64,000 bases of DNA, from contig CAVQSI010000034.1 in assembly GCA_963715825.1 (NCBI GenBank), positions 8,076 through 72,075 of the forward strand. Reading direction: 5' to 3'. Both the position numbers and the translations under genes were made by a program. Source of the DNA: Sva-07 sp963715825 (lineage in GTDB: Bacteria; Actinomycetota; Acidimicrobiia; Acidimicrobiales; Ilumatobacteraceae). Below are positions 41,820 through 50,382 of the stretch, in pieces; within the stretch, counting starts at the first letter, position 1; each line of letters opens with the position of its first letter. Under the pieces are notes generated by a model. It saw only the letters and a list, made by a program, of their open reading frames with translations, was not told where the DNA came from and did no database searches.

Positions 41820-43019
41820 ATGAAGATCACGTGGTCAGCGCTCGTCGTCGTTGCAGTCGCCGTTGCGGCCTGCGGCAGTTCGGGAGACGAGGCGAGTCCG
41901 TCGACCGACGCCACACCCGCCACCGCACTCACCGAGAGCCCGGCCACCACCGAGACCGGTTCGAGCGTGCCGGAGCCGGCCACGCCCGACACCACCGACA
42001 TCGTGGACAGCCCGGCGACGACCGAGGCGACGACAACCACGGAGGCCGAGGCGGTCACGGTGGGCGAGTGGGCCTCGATCCCGGGCGGCGACGACTGCCG
42101 GTGCTCCGATGGCAGCCCGTTCGAACTGTGGCAACGGCCCGCCGACCCGACGAAGGTGGTGCTGTTCCTGGAGGGTGGCGGTGCGTGTTTCGATGCCGAG
42201 ACATGCGGTCCGGCCAGCCCGATCTACACCACGAGCCTGGAGCTCGGCGCGACGCCCGGCAACGGCGGCATCTTCGACGCCGACAACGCCGAGAACCCGT
42301 TCGCGGAGTACTCGGTGGTCTACGTGCCGTACTGCACCGGCGACGTGCATCTGGGTGACCGGGTGAACGAGTACTCCGACTCGGTCACGATCAACCACGG
42401 CGGGTTCGGCAACGCCTCGAAGGGGCTCGACACGGTGCTCGCCGACTATCCCGACGTCGAGCAACTCGTCGTCGCCGGCTCCAGTGCCGGGTCGATACCG
42501 GCGCCCACGTTCGCCGGTCTCGCCGCCGACGCGCTGCCCGATGTCGACATCGTCGCGTTCGGCGACGCCTCCGGCGCGTATCCCGACGTACCGGAACTGA
42601 ACGCGCAGCTGGGCGGCGACTGGGGCGTCCTGGCCAACGTCCCGGACTGGCCGGTGAACGAGGGGTTGACCGCAGAGGAATTCAGCTTTCCCGGACAGTG
42701 GGTAGCGGCCGGCACGCAACATCCCGACATCACCTTCGCCCGGTTCGACAACGCCGCGGACGGTGTGCAGACGTTCTTCGCCGGGCTGCTCGGCATCGAC
42801 ACGTCCGACCTGCTCGGGTTGATCGACTCGACCGAGGCGCAGATCGAAGCGGCGGGTGTGCCCGTGGCGTCGTACATCGCTCCGGGGTCCGGCCATACGA
42901 TCCTCGGCAGCGATGGCCTCTACGAACTCGAGGTCGACGGCGTTCGCCTCGTCGACTTCCTCACCAGCCTCGTCGAGGGTGACGTTCCTGCCGACGTGTC
43001 GTGCACCGAGTGCCGCTGA
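41820..43019 (+). CDS. Lipoprotein with a pectinacetylesterase-like hydrolase domain
   Basis: The 399-residue exported protein has a lipoprotein signal (Cys18 in VAVAACGSS) and a Thr/Glu/Ser linker to about residue 80. A pectinacetylesterase-type alpha/beta hydrolase follows: VVLFLEGGGACFDAETC provides the oxyanion loop, VVYVPYCTGDVHLGD is a family hallmark, and QLVVAGSSAGSIPAPTFAG is the nucleophile elbow with its Ser. The His near APGSGHTIL should be catalytic. Cys pairs in the body suit an extracellular enzyme. Bacterial members act on acetylated carbohydrates; no substrate is implied here. It follows the MBL gene by 59 nt. Confidence 0.85.
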   Translation: MKITWSALVVVAVAVAACGSSGDEASPSTDATPATALTESPATTETGSSVPEPATPDTTDIVDSPATTEATTTTEAEAVTVGEWASIPGGDDCRCSDGSPFELWQRPADPTKVVLFLEGGGACFDAETCGPASPIYTTSLELGATPGNGGIFDADNAENPFAEYSVVYVPYCTGDVHLGDRVNEYSDSVTINHGGFGNASKGLDTVLADYPDVEQLVVAGSSAGSIPAPTFAGLAADALPDVDIVAFGDASGAYPDVPELNAQLGGDWGVLANVPDWPVNEGLTAEEFSFPGQWVAAGTQHPDITFARFDNAADGVQTFFAGLLGIDTSDLLGLIDSTEAQIEAAGVPVASYIAPGSGHTILGSDGLYELEVDGVRLVDFLTSLVEGDVPADVSCTECR

Positions 43020-43037
43020 ACGCTGCGCTGGTGACGG

Positions 43038-43469
43038 TCAGCGAAAGCTGAACGCGCCGTCGGTCATCGTGTAGGGCAGGCCGAACCCGAACGTGTCGCG
43101 GGCGAACCACGAGAACAGCAGGACGCAGCCGCCGATCAGCGCGATGTTCTTCATGAACATCGACAGCTCGGTCTGCTTTGCGGTCGGATCACGTTCCGCC
43201 CAGAACTGGTGCATGAGGAACGTCAGCGGGATCAGGGTGATGATCAGCAGCAGCGCCCCGAGGTCTCCCCAGATGCCGAACAGCACCGAGACGCCACCGA
43301 CGATGAATGCGATGCCCGAGGCGATCACCCCGGGTCGAGCGGCGCCGGGGCTGATGCCCTTGGCGGTTGCGTACCGCGTGGATGCGTCGAGCTCGACGAG
43401 CTGGCCGATTCCCGATGCGATGAACAACGAGCAGAACAGGATCCGACCGATCAACCAGAGTTCGTCCAT
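43038..43469 (-). CDS. DoxX-like family membrane protein
   Basis: The 143-residue protein has four hydrophobic segments (IGRILFCSLFIASGIGQLV, VIASGIAFIVGGVSVLFGI, LGALLLIITLIPLTFLMHQF and MKNIALIGGCVLLFSW) and the DoxX-type loop GQLVELDASTRYATAKG. DoxX proteins are linked to thiosulfate or redox stress functions, but no cofactor site is visible. It converges with the pectinacetylesterase-like gene (18 nt apart). A CACACT hexamer sits 6 nt upstream of the ATG, a weak match to the leaderless promoter form. Confidence 0.83.
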   Translation of the reverse strand: MDELWLIGRILFCSLFIASGIGQLVELDASTRYATAKGISPGAARPGVIASGIAFIVGGVSVLFGIWGDLGALLLIITLIPLTFLMHQFWAERDPTAKQTELSMFMKNIALIGGCVLLFSWFARDTFGFGLPYTMTDGAFSFR

Positions 43470-43512
43470 CAGGAGAGTGTGACACGCGGCGGCGCCGCGA
43501 CTGCACGGGCAC

Positions 43513-44712
43513 TCACCAGGTGCTGCGTCGGATCTCGTAGCCGGCCGCCCGAGCGGCGTCGATCAGCGCTCGGGCCTGGTCGCCGCTGCGGACGGCGAAG
43601 GTGGCGTGAATCCCGGTCTCGCGCACGTGCAGTTCGAGACCCTCTCGCACGTGCTGGACCTCGATCAGGTCGGCGCCGCCATCGGCGAACACGTCGAGGA
43701 GGTGGGCGAGCGACCCCGGGCGGTCGTCGATGCGTGCCACCACGGACAGCCGTCGCCCCGCAGTGTTCTCGTGGCGGCGGATCAGGCTCGGCACGACGCC
43801 GAGGTCGACGTTGCCGCCCGACAGCACCACGCAGGTCGAACCGGTCGCGCTCGGCTGCACGGCGCCGGACAGCAGCGCCGCGACGCCGACGGCGCCAGCG
43901 CCTTCGACATACAGCTTCGCGCGGTCCATCAGCAGGACCATCGCGTCGGCGATCGCGTCCTCGTCGACGGCGACCACCTCGTCGACCCAGCGTTCGACGA
44001 GCGGGCCGGTCAGTTCACCCGGGTACTTGACCGCGATGCCGTCGGCGAGCGTGACGACCGGGCCGTCGGGAGGTGTCCCACCGGCGTAGGGCGCACACAC
44101 CGCGGCCTGCACCCCGACGACGCGGACGTCGGGACGCAACGACTTGACGGCGATCGCCGTCCCACCGATCAACCCGCCGCCACCCAGCGGCACGATCACG
44201 CTCGCGAGGTCGTCGATGTCGTCGACGAGTTCCAATCCGAGCGTGCCCTGGCCGGCGACGACCGCGGCATCGTCGAACGGCGCGCAGAACGTCATCGCGG
44301 TCTCGTCGGCGCGTTGCTTCGCTGCCGCCACGGCCTCGGCGAGCGCCACGCCGTGCTCGATGACCGTCGCGCCGAGCGCCCGGCACGCATCGATCTTCGT
44401 GATCGCCGCGCCGACCGGCACGAAGATCTCGCACGGCACACCGAAGTGCCGTGCTGCGAACGCCAACGCCTGCGCATGGTTGCCGGCGCTGCCGGTGGTG
44501 ACGCCGCGCGCTGCGTCGTCACCGAGTGATGCGATCTTGTTGGTCGCGCCGCGGATCTTGAACGCGCCGGTGCGTTGGAGGTTCTCGGCCTTGAGCACGA
44601 CGTTGCCGCCGATGTCGCTCGACAGCGTGAGCGAGCTGATCACCGGCGTGCGCTTGACGGTCTCGGCGATCACGCTCTGCGCGGCGCGGATGTCGTCGAG
44701 GTCAGGTGCCAC
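43513..44712 (-). CDS. ilvA: Threonine dehydratase (threonine ammonia-lyase)
   Basis: The 399-residue PLP enzyme deaminates threonine to 2-oxobutyrate. The PLP lysine is Lys52 in ENLQRTGAFKIRGATNKI, with the SAGNHAQALAFA loop binding the cofactor phosphate, PLGGGGLIGGTA as the glycine loop, and a C-terminal ACT-type regulatory domain (RLSVVARIDDRPGSLAHLLD). One ACT domain and about 400 residues fit the biosynthetic/catabolic IlvA-like form of actinobacteria, probably feedback-regulated by isoleucine or valine. The GTG start has TACGGT ending 6 nt upstream. Its neighbours are unrelated. Confidence 0.93.
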   Translation of the reverse strand: MAPDLDDIRAAQSVIAETVKRTPVISSLTLSSDIGGNVVLKAENLQRTGAFKIRGATNKIASLGDDAARGVTTGSAGNHAQALAFAARHFGVPCEIFVPVGAAITKIDACRALGATVIEHGVALAEAVAAAKQRADETAMTFCAPFDDAAVVAGQGTLGLELVDDIDDLASVIVPLGGGGLIGGTAIAVKSLRPDVRVVGVQAAVCAPYAGGTPPDGPVVTLADGIAVKYPGELTGPLVERWVDEVVAVDEDAIADAMVLLMDRAKLYVEGAGAVGVAALLSGAVQPSATGSTCVVLSGGNVDLGVVPSLIRRHENTAGRRLSVVARIDDRPGSLAHLLDVFADGGADLIEVQHVREGLELHVRETGIHATFAVRSGDQARALIDAARAAGYEIRRSTW

Positions 44713-44718
44713 GACCGA

Positions 44719-44724
44719 ACCGTA
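44719..44724 (-). promoter_or_regulatory. Leaderless -10 element for threonine dehydratase
   Basis: TACGGT on the minus strand ends 6 nt before the GTG start. Confidence 0.55.
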
Positions 44725-44752
44725 GTGGGGCGCGCAGCGACGGTGCGCCCGG

Positions 44753-45946
44753 TCAGTCGGGTTCGGGGAGGGGATGTTCGGGAAGCTTGCGGACGCGGGC
44801 ACGTCGACGTCGCCGCGCCGGAATCATGTCGCGCATCTCCTCGAGGTTGCCGAAGCACAGCAGCCGGTCGTTCGCCTCGAGCTTGCGGGTGTCGCGCGGA
44901 TTCGGGATCACGTCGGTGTCGCGGTGCAGGGTGAGTACCGAGATGTCGCGATCGCGCAGACCCGCCTCGCCGATCGTCTTGCCGACGAAGTCGCCGTCAT
45001 CGCGCACGAGCAACTCCGCCACGCCATAGCCGGTGCTGACCGTCAGGCGCTGGCGCACGTCGAGCTCGGGGAATGCCACCTGGTTGGCGACGTGGTCGAT
45101 GATCGCACCGGCGACGTCGAGCTCGGTGGCCCGTTCGATGCCCTCGAGCCCTGGCGACGAGTTGACCTCCATCACCATCGGTCCGTCGTTGCCTTCGAGC
45201 ATGTCGACGCCGGCGACGCGCAGTCCCATGATCTGCGCGGCGCGCACCGCGGTGCGCTCGTAGGAGGCGTCGAGCGACACGGCCTCGACGGACCCGCCGC
45301 GGTGCACGTTCGAACGGAACTCGTCGCCCTGCGCCGTTCTGCGCATCGCCGCAACGACGCGGTCGCCGATCACGAGCGCTCGGATGTCGCGGCCCTTGCT
45401 CTCGGCGATGAACTCCTGGATCAGCACGTTCTGCTTGGTGTTGTGGAGCGTCTCGATGATCGCCTCGGCGACCTTGCGGTCGGGGGCCAGGATGACGCCG
45501 ATGCCCTGGGTGCCTTCGAGCAGTTTGATCACGACCGGCGCGCCGCCGACGCGGTCGATCGCCGGCAGCACATCCTGGCGGTTGCGGACGAACGCGGTCT
45601 TCGGCATGCCGATGTCGTGGCGCGAGAGGATCTGGATCGCGCGGAGCTTGTCGCGCGAGTTGGTGATGCCATTCGCGGTGATCGGCGTGTACACGTCCAT
45701 CTGCTCGAACTGGCGTACCACTGCGGAGCCGAAGTAGGTGATCGACGCGCCGATCCGCGGGAGGATCGCGTCGTAGTCCGACAGCGGCTTGCCGCGGAAC
45801 TGCAGGTCCGGTTCCGAGCTCGACAGGTCGATCGCGAAACGCAGCGTGTTGAGGACCTTGCAGTCGTGGCCGCGGTCGAGGGCGGCGAGCTTCAGACGCT
45901 GTGTGCTGTACGAGCGCGGAGCGCGGGAGAGAATGGCGAGCTTCAC
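44753..45946 (-). CDS. rimK: RimK-type ATP-grasp ligase with a C-terminal RCK_C (TrkA_C) domain
   Basis: The 397-residue protein has a full RimK-like ATP-grasp ligase (residues about 1-300): MDVYTPITANGITNSRDKL and DIGMPKTAFVRN begin the family core, and PVVIKLLEGTQGIGVILA supplies ATP-binding residues. QEFIAESKGRDIRALVIGD and VAGVDMLEGNDGPMVMEVN, which carries the metal-binding Glu/Asn set, follow. RimK adds glutamate to ribosomal protein S6 or other peptides. The extra C-terminal 85 residues (LTVSTGYGVAELLVRDDGDF, GKTIGEAGLRDRDISVLTLH and LEANDRLLCFGNLEEMRDM) match an RCK_C ligand-binding domain from potassium channels. The GTG start overlaps the AspA-like stop. The RCK_C tail could sense a small ligand, which is inference. 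Confidence 0.88.
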   Translation of the reverse strand: MKLAILSRAPRSYSTQRLKLAALDRGHDCKVLNTLRFAIDLSSSEPDLQFRGKPLSDYDAILPRIGASITYFGSAVVRQFEQMDVYTPITANGITNSRDKLRAIQILSRHDIGMPKTAFVRNRQDVLPAIDRVGGAPVVIKLLEGTQGIGVILAPDRKVAEAIIETLHNTKQNVLIQEFIAESKGRDIRALVIGDRVVAAMRRTAQGDEFRSNVHRGGSVEAVSLDASYERTAVRAAQIMGLRVAGVDMLEGNDGPMVMEVNSSPGLEGIERATELDVAGAIIDHVANQVAFPELDVRQRLTVSTGYGVAELLVRDDGDFVGKTIGEAGLRDRDISVLTLHRDTDVIPNPRDTRKLEANDRLLCFGNLEEMRDMIPARRRRRARVRKLPEHPLPEPD

Positions 45947-46962
45947 AGGTGATCCTCACTGGGGGTGGAGACGAAGTGGCCGAGGTCGGACGCCGAAGCG
46001 TCAGCGACCTCGGCAAGGTGGACGAGTGCGTCGCCCTGGTTCACGAGCGGCTGCTGGACCCGTCCGATGACGATGCCCACGCGTGGTGCGGTCACACGGG
46101 CGAGGCGGTTGCCGACGGAGTCGTGGATCAGGCCGAGCAGCTGGCCGCGTTGGACGACCTCGCCGAGTTCGGCGTCGAGCAGGACGATCCCGCTGCGGCG
46201 GGCGCGGATCCACGAGCTGCTCCGGCTCTCGATCGGCACCGGCCGTGGTTCGCTGGTGTCGGGATCGACGACCGCGAGTTCGGCGAGCACCCGACGGATG
46301 CCCTCGACGCCGGCGATCAGCGCGTCGTCGTCGAAGCGAAGCGCCTCACCGCCCTCGAACAGCAGCACCGTGGCGCCGCTCTCGGTGGCGGCACCGCGCA
46401 GCGAGCCGTCGCGGGTCTTGGCGTGGAGCATCAACGGTGCACCGAATGCCTCGGCGAGTTTGCGCGTCTCGGAGTCGTCGAGATCGGCGCGGATGTGGGG
46501 GAGGTTGGTGCGGTGGTCGGAGCCGGTGTGGAGGTCGATGCCGACGTCGCAGCGGCTGACGATCTCGGTCATGAACAGGTTGGCGATACGCGCCGCCAGC
46601 GACCCGGTCGCCGAGCCCGGGAACGAGCGGTTGAGGTCGCGGCGGTCCGGGAGGTAGCGGTCGCCGTTCAGGAAGCCGTGCACGTTGACGATCGGCACAG
46701 CGATGACGGTGCCGGCCATCGAGCGAGCGTCGAGGCCGCGCATCACGCGCCGGATGATCTCGACGCCGTTGATCTCGTCACCGTGGACCGCCGCGCTGAG
46801 CCACACCGTGCGGCCGTCGCGGCGCCCGTGCACGACTTGCAGCGGGAGCGAGATTCGTGTTCCGGTGACCTGACGGGCGATCGGGAGTTCGCCCGTGGCA
46901 GCTCGGCCGGGAGCCACGTCGAGTTCGCCGATGCGGAACGAGGCGCGCCGCCGCAGACTCAT
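45943..46962 (-). CDS. Succinylglutamate desuccinylase/aspartoacylase (AstE/AspA) family zinc hydrolase
   Basis: The 339-residue protein is an M14-like zinc amidohydrolase. It has the metal motif AAVHGDEINGVEII (His60 with Glu63), DRRDLNRSFPG (Arg/Asn substrate residues), a third metal His in IDLHTGSDHRTNLPHI, and a catalytic Glu in VLLFEGGEAL. A C-terminal beta domain (RRSGIVLLDAELGEVVQRGQ, then LLGLIHDSVGN) is typical of the AstE/AspA branch. It overlaps both neighbours by 4 nt, between the retropepsin-like gene and RimK. It could remove an acyl-amino acid or glutamate-linked group that RimK attaches, a plausible antagonistic pair. Confidence 0.88.
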   Translation of the reverse strand: MSLRRRASFRIGELDVAPGRAATGELPIARQVTGTRISLPLQVVHGRRDGRTVWLSAAVHGDEINGVEIIRRVMRGLDARSMAGTVIAVPIVNVHGFLNGDRYLPDRRDLNRSFPGSATGSLAARIANLFMTEIVSRCDVGIDLHTGSDHRTNLPHIRADLDDSETRKLAEAFGAPLMLHAKTRDGSLRGAATESGATVLLFEGGEALRFDDDALIAGVEGIRRVLAELAVVDPDTSEPRPVPIESRSSSWIRARRSGIVLLDAELGEVVQRGQLLGLIHDSVGNRLARVTAPRVGIVIGRVQQPLVNQGDALVHLAEVADASASDLGHFVSTPSEDHL

Positions 46963-47450
46963 GGTCGCCGCCGATTCTTCATCCTGACGTCCTTCGGTGG
47001 ACGCCCGCCGCGATAGGAGACGCCGGGGTCGACCACGAATCGGCGGCGGATGGCCTCGCGTCCGATCAGCAGGCGGAATCCCATCTCGTCGCGCCGGGTC
47101 AGGGTGATCTCGGCGTCGACGTCGGTGCCGGCGATCGTCAGCGGCGCTCGAATCACCGGACGATGATCGATCGTGCCGGAGGAGCTTCGGATGTCGCGGG
47201 TGGATGCGACTGCTGCTTCGGCGACGACAGCGTCGGCGGTGGAACGTTGCCAGGGGTGGATCTCGAATCGCACCCACGGGCTTCCATCGCGATCGAACCA
47301 CTCGAGATCGAATGCGTGCAGCGACGACGTCCGTGCGCCGGTGTCGATCTTGGCTTTGAGATGGGTGACCCCCCACTGCGGCAGGGCAACCCACTCGCGC
47401 CAGCCGAGGACGGGGCGATCGACACGCCGGGAGGGTGACACCAGTCGCAC
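46959..47450 (-). CDS. Retropepsin-like aspartic protease, RimB/ATP-dependent zinc protease family
   Basis: The 163-residue protein is a single-domain retropepsin-like protease. It begins RPVLGWREWVALPQWGVTHL and has the active-site triad KAKIDTGARTSSLHA with Asp36-Thr-Gly. FDLEWFDRDGSPWVRFEIHP, RPVIRAPLTIAGTD and FRLLIGREAIRRRFVVDPG follow. One triad per chain implies a homodimer. The family is named RimB and is often encoded with rimK. The GTG start is the first in the conserved frame; the stop overlaps the next ATG by 4 nt. It is the first gene of the cassette and divergent from mscS. Confidence 0.86.
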   Translation of the reverse strand: MRLVSPSRRVDRPVLGWREWVALPQWGVTHLKAKIDTGARTSSLHAFDLEWFDRDGSPWVRFEIHPWQRSTADAVVAEAAVASTRDIRSSSGTIDHRPVIRAPLTIAGTDVDAEITLTRRDEMGFRLLIGREAIRRRFVVDPGVSYRGGRPPKDVRMKNRRRP

Positions 47451-47604
47451 GGTACACCCCGCGCGATCGCTTCGTTGACGGTTGCCGTGAGCGATGTCAC
47501 ACGGAAATCCCGGGTCTGCCGAGTGGAGTGCCCTCGGACCTGGCACGATGGCGCTGTAACACAACCGTAATGTTTCGGCGGCTCGCCGATGAAAGAAGTT
47601 CCCG

Positions 47605-48423
47605 ATGATGTCCTGGCTCACCGCCGCCTCCGAAGCCATCCTGCTCCTGCCGATCGCGATCGTGGCGTCGTGGCTGGCGCGAACCGTCATCCGCACCCTG
47701 ACGCGCCGTGCCGTGCGCCGCGCGCAGCGGTCCGAGGGATCGTGGCGGGTCCGTCTCGACCGACTCGGCGACAACGGCCAGGCCGACACGCGAAAGCGCC
47801 AACGCGCCGACTCGGTGGCGAAGATGATCGGCCGCTTCGTCACCGTGATGATCTTCACCTTCGCCGCGTTCGGGGCCATCGAGCTGATGGGCGTGAGCCT
47901 CGCTTTCGCGATCTCGAGCGCCGGCTTCATCGGCCTCGCGCTGGCGCTCAGCGGCCAGGATCTGGTGAAGGACTTCCTCGCCGGCACGCGGGCGCTGCTC
48001 GAGGACCGCTACGCCGTCGGCGACGAGGTCGTGCTTCGGGTGGGCGGCGCCGAGGTGCGCGGCATCGTCGATCTGATCGGGAGCGCCTCCGTGCGGCTGC
48101 GCACGCCCGACGGTGCGACATGGCACGCGGGCCACCACTCCGTCGAGGCGGTCACCAACCTGTCGCAGCTCCCCGCGGTCAGCGACATCGTCGTGCCGCT
48201 CGAGGAATGGGCGGCCGCCGACGAGCACGACGCCGTCGAACGGCTCACCGACGCCTCCAACGACGTCGGGCTCACCGGTGTGGTGTTCCTCCGCGACATC
48301 GAGACCCACGAACCCGACGTTCAGCCGTCGTCGACCGACACGGTGACGGTGCGCGTGAAGACGAATCGTCCGCTCAGTTCCCCCGAGACCGAGATCGTGC
48401 GCGCGAAGCTCCTCGATCGTTGA
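47605..48423 (+). CDS. Small-conductance mechanosensitive ion channel (MscS family)
   Basis: The 272-residue channel has an N-terminal helix (TAASEAILLLPIAIVASWLA), then two further helices, of which the pore helix is GFIGLALALSGQDLVKDFLAG. The Gly/Ala pattern and the following LLEDRYAVGDEVVLRVGGA beta domain are MscS hallmarks. It ends with a cytoplasmic alpha/beta domain. The family opens on membrane tension to release solutes in hypo-osmotic shock. GAAAGAAG lies upstream of the ATG pair. It is followed by kup in the same direction after 51 nt, so both may be co-expressed with K+ balance. Confidence 0.88.
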   Translation: MMSWLTAASEAILLLPIAIVASWLARTVIRTLTRRAVRRAQRSEGSWRVRLDRLGDNGQADTRKRQRADSVAKMIGRFVTVMIFTFAAFGAIELMGVSLAFAISSAGFIGLALALSGQDLVKDFLAGTRALLEDRYAVGDEVVLRVGGAEVRGIVDLIGSASVRLRTPDGATWHAGHHSVEAVTNLSQLPAVSDIVVPLEEWAAADEHDAVERLTDASNDVGLTGVVFLRDIETHEPDVQPSSTDTVTVRVKTNRPLSSPETEIVRAKLLDR

Positions 48424-48474
48424 TTCACTGACGGGTGGATGCGCCGCTCGACGAGGTGACGCCGGAACGAGCGG

Positions 48475-50367
48475 ATGAACGTGAGCACTGTCGAAACAGC
48501 TCGGGCAACACGCGGCGGAACCGCCGCCCTGGCATTCGGTGCGCTTGGCATCGTCTACGGCGACATCGGCACCAGCCCGATCTACGCGATCCGCGAGACG
48601 TTCGACCATGCCGGCCTCGATGCGACGACCCAGAGCGCATACGGCGTCGCGTCGGTCGTCTTCTGGGCGCTCATCATCGTCATTTCGATCAAGTACCTGT
48701 CGCTGGTCATGCGCGCCGACAATCACGGCGAGGGCGGCATCCTGGCACTCACTGCACTCGTGGCGCCGCCGAAGGGCAACGCCAAGGGTGTCCTCGCCGC
48801 GGTGGTGACACTCGGCGTGTTCGGGACAGCGCTGCTCTACGGCGACGGACTGATCACGCCAGCGATCTCGGTGCTCAGTGCCGTCGAGGGTTTCGAGGTG
48901 GCGAGCACCGCGTTCGAGCGATTCGTCATCCCGATCTCGATCGTGATCCTCGTCGGGTTGTTCACCGTGCAGCGCCACGGCACGGCACGGATCTCGACGG
49001 TCTTCGGGCCGGTGATGCTGGTCTGGTTCAGCGTGCTCGGGCTGCTCGGTCTGAACCAGGTCCTGCAGCATCCCGGCGTCGCTCGTGCGGTCTCACCGAC
49101 CTATGCCGTCGACTTCTTCGTCAACCAGCCGGGCAACGCGTTCGTTGCGCTCGGTTCGATCTTCCTCGTCGTCACCGGCGGCGAGGCGCTGTACGCCGAC
49201 ATGGGTCACTTCGGTCGACGGCCGATCCAGTTCAGCTGGTACGCGCTCGTGCTGCCTGCGCTGCTGCTGAACTATTTCGGGCAAGCGGCCCTCGTCGTTG
49301 CCGACCCGAGTGCCATGGAGAGCCCGTTCTACCGTCTCGCTCCGTCGTGGGCCATCGTGCCGCTCGCCGTCCTGGCGACCTGCGCCACCGTGATCGCATC
49401 GCAGGCGTTGATCTCCGGCGCGTTCTCGCTGACCGCCCAGGCGGTGCAACTCGACTATCTCCCGCGCATGCGGATCACCCACACCTCGCCCGATCACGTG
49501 GGCCAGATCTACGTGCCGGTCGTGAACTGGCTCCTGATGATCGGCTGCGTCGGCCTCGTCCTGGGGTTCCGCTCGTCGGCCAACCTCGCATCCGCGTACG
49601 GCATCGCCGTCACGATGACGATGCTGATCACGACGCTGCTGTTCTTCCGGGTGGCGCGCGACCGGTGGGGTTGGTCGCTCGCCCGAACGCTCGCCGTCTG
49701 CATTCCGCTGTTCGTGGTCGACATCGCCTTCCTGTCGGCCAACCTGGTCAAGGTCGTCTCGGGCGGATGGTTCCCGTTGCTGGTCGGCCTGATCCTCGTC
49801 GTGTTGATGACGACGTGGCGCAAGGGTCGCCAGCTCGTTGCCGCACGCATCCATCGGGGCGAACGGCCGATCGAGGTCGTCGTCCACGAGGCCGTCGTCG
49901 CCGACGCCGCCCGCGTCCCCGGCATCGCCGTCTACATGTTCAAAGACGCCGGTGCCGCCCCACCCGCACTGATCGCCAACATCACGCACAACCACGTTCT
50001 GCACCAGCTGACCCTCATGGTGTCGGTCGAGACCGATGACATCCCTCGGGTGCCCGAGAGCGAGCGGTTGACGACGCGCAAGGTCGGCTCGGGTATCCAG
50101 CAGGTGACGCTGCGCTTCGGGTACCTCGACGATCCGAACGTGCCAGCTGCACTGGCGCTGTTGCAGCTTCCCGGGCAGGACTTCGATCCGGACACGGTGA
50201 CGTACTTCATCGGTCGCGAGTCGGTGTCGGCGACGAAGGCGCCGGGCATGCACCCGGCGCGCGAGCGGCTCTTCGTCGCCATGAACCGCAGCGCCGGCAG
50301 CGCGACCAGGTTCTTCTCGCTGCCGGTCGACCGTGTCTTCGAGGTCGGCACGCTGGTCGAGATCTGA
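48475..50367 (+). CDS. kup: KUP-family low-affinity potassium uptake protein
   Basis: The 630-residue protein is a KUP/HAK potassium:proton symporter. The conserved ALGIVYGDIGTSPIYAIRE at residues about 24-42 is diagnostic. ADNHGEGGILALTALVAP, LLYGDGLITPAISVLSAVEG, and ADMGHFGRRPIQFSW follow, all in the 12-helix core. The C-terminal cytosolic domain (about 170 residues) is normal in length for bacterial Kup. I take the ATG at MNVSTVETARA as the start. It is the second gene after mscS. The intergenic gap contains no strong promoter that I can assign. Confidence 0.94.
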   Translation: MNVSTVETARATRGGTAALAFGALGIVYGDIGTSPIYAIRETFDHAGLDATTQSAYGVASVVFWALIIVISIKYLSLVMRADNHGEGGILALTALVAPPKGNAKGVLAAVVTLGVFGTALLYGDGLITPAISVLSAVEGFEVASTAFERFVIPISIVILVGLFTVQRHGTARISTVFGPVMLVWFSVLGLLGLNQVLQHPGVARAVSPTYAVDFFVNQPGNAFVALGSIFLVVTGGEALYADMGHFGRRPIQFSWYALVLPALLLNYFGQAALVVADPSAMESPFYRLAPSWAIVPLAVLATCATVIASQALISGAFSLTAQAVQLDYLPRMRITHTSPDHVGQIYVPVVNWLLMIGCVGLVLGFRSSANLASAYGIAVTMTMLITTLLFFRVARDRWGWSLARTLAVCIPLFVVDIAFLSANLVKVVSGGWFPLLVGLILVVLMTTWRKGRQLVAARIHRGERPIEVVVHEAVVADAARVPGIAVYMFKDAGAAPPALIANITHNHVLHQLTLMVSVETDDIPRVPESERLTTRKVGSGIQQVTLRFGYLDDPNVPAALALLQLPGQDFDPDTVTYFIGRESVSATKAPGMHPARERLFVAMNRSAGSATRFFSLPVDRVFEVGTLVEI

Positions 50368-50382
50368 CCGACGTGCGTCGGG

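Noticed and set aside
45901..47016. Long plus-strand frame opposite the AspA-like gene
   Set aside because: Shadow of the minus-strand cassette that has complete catalytic motifs.
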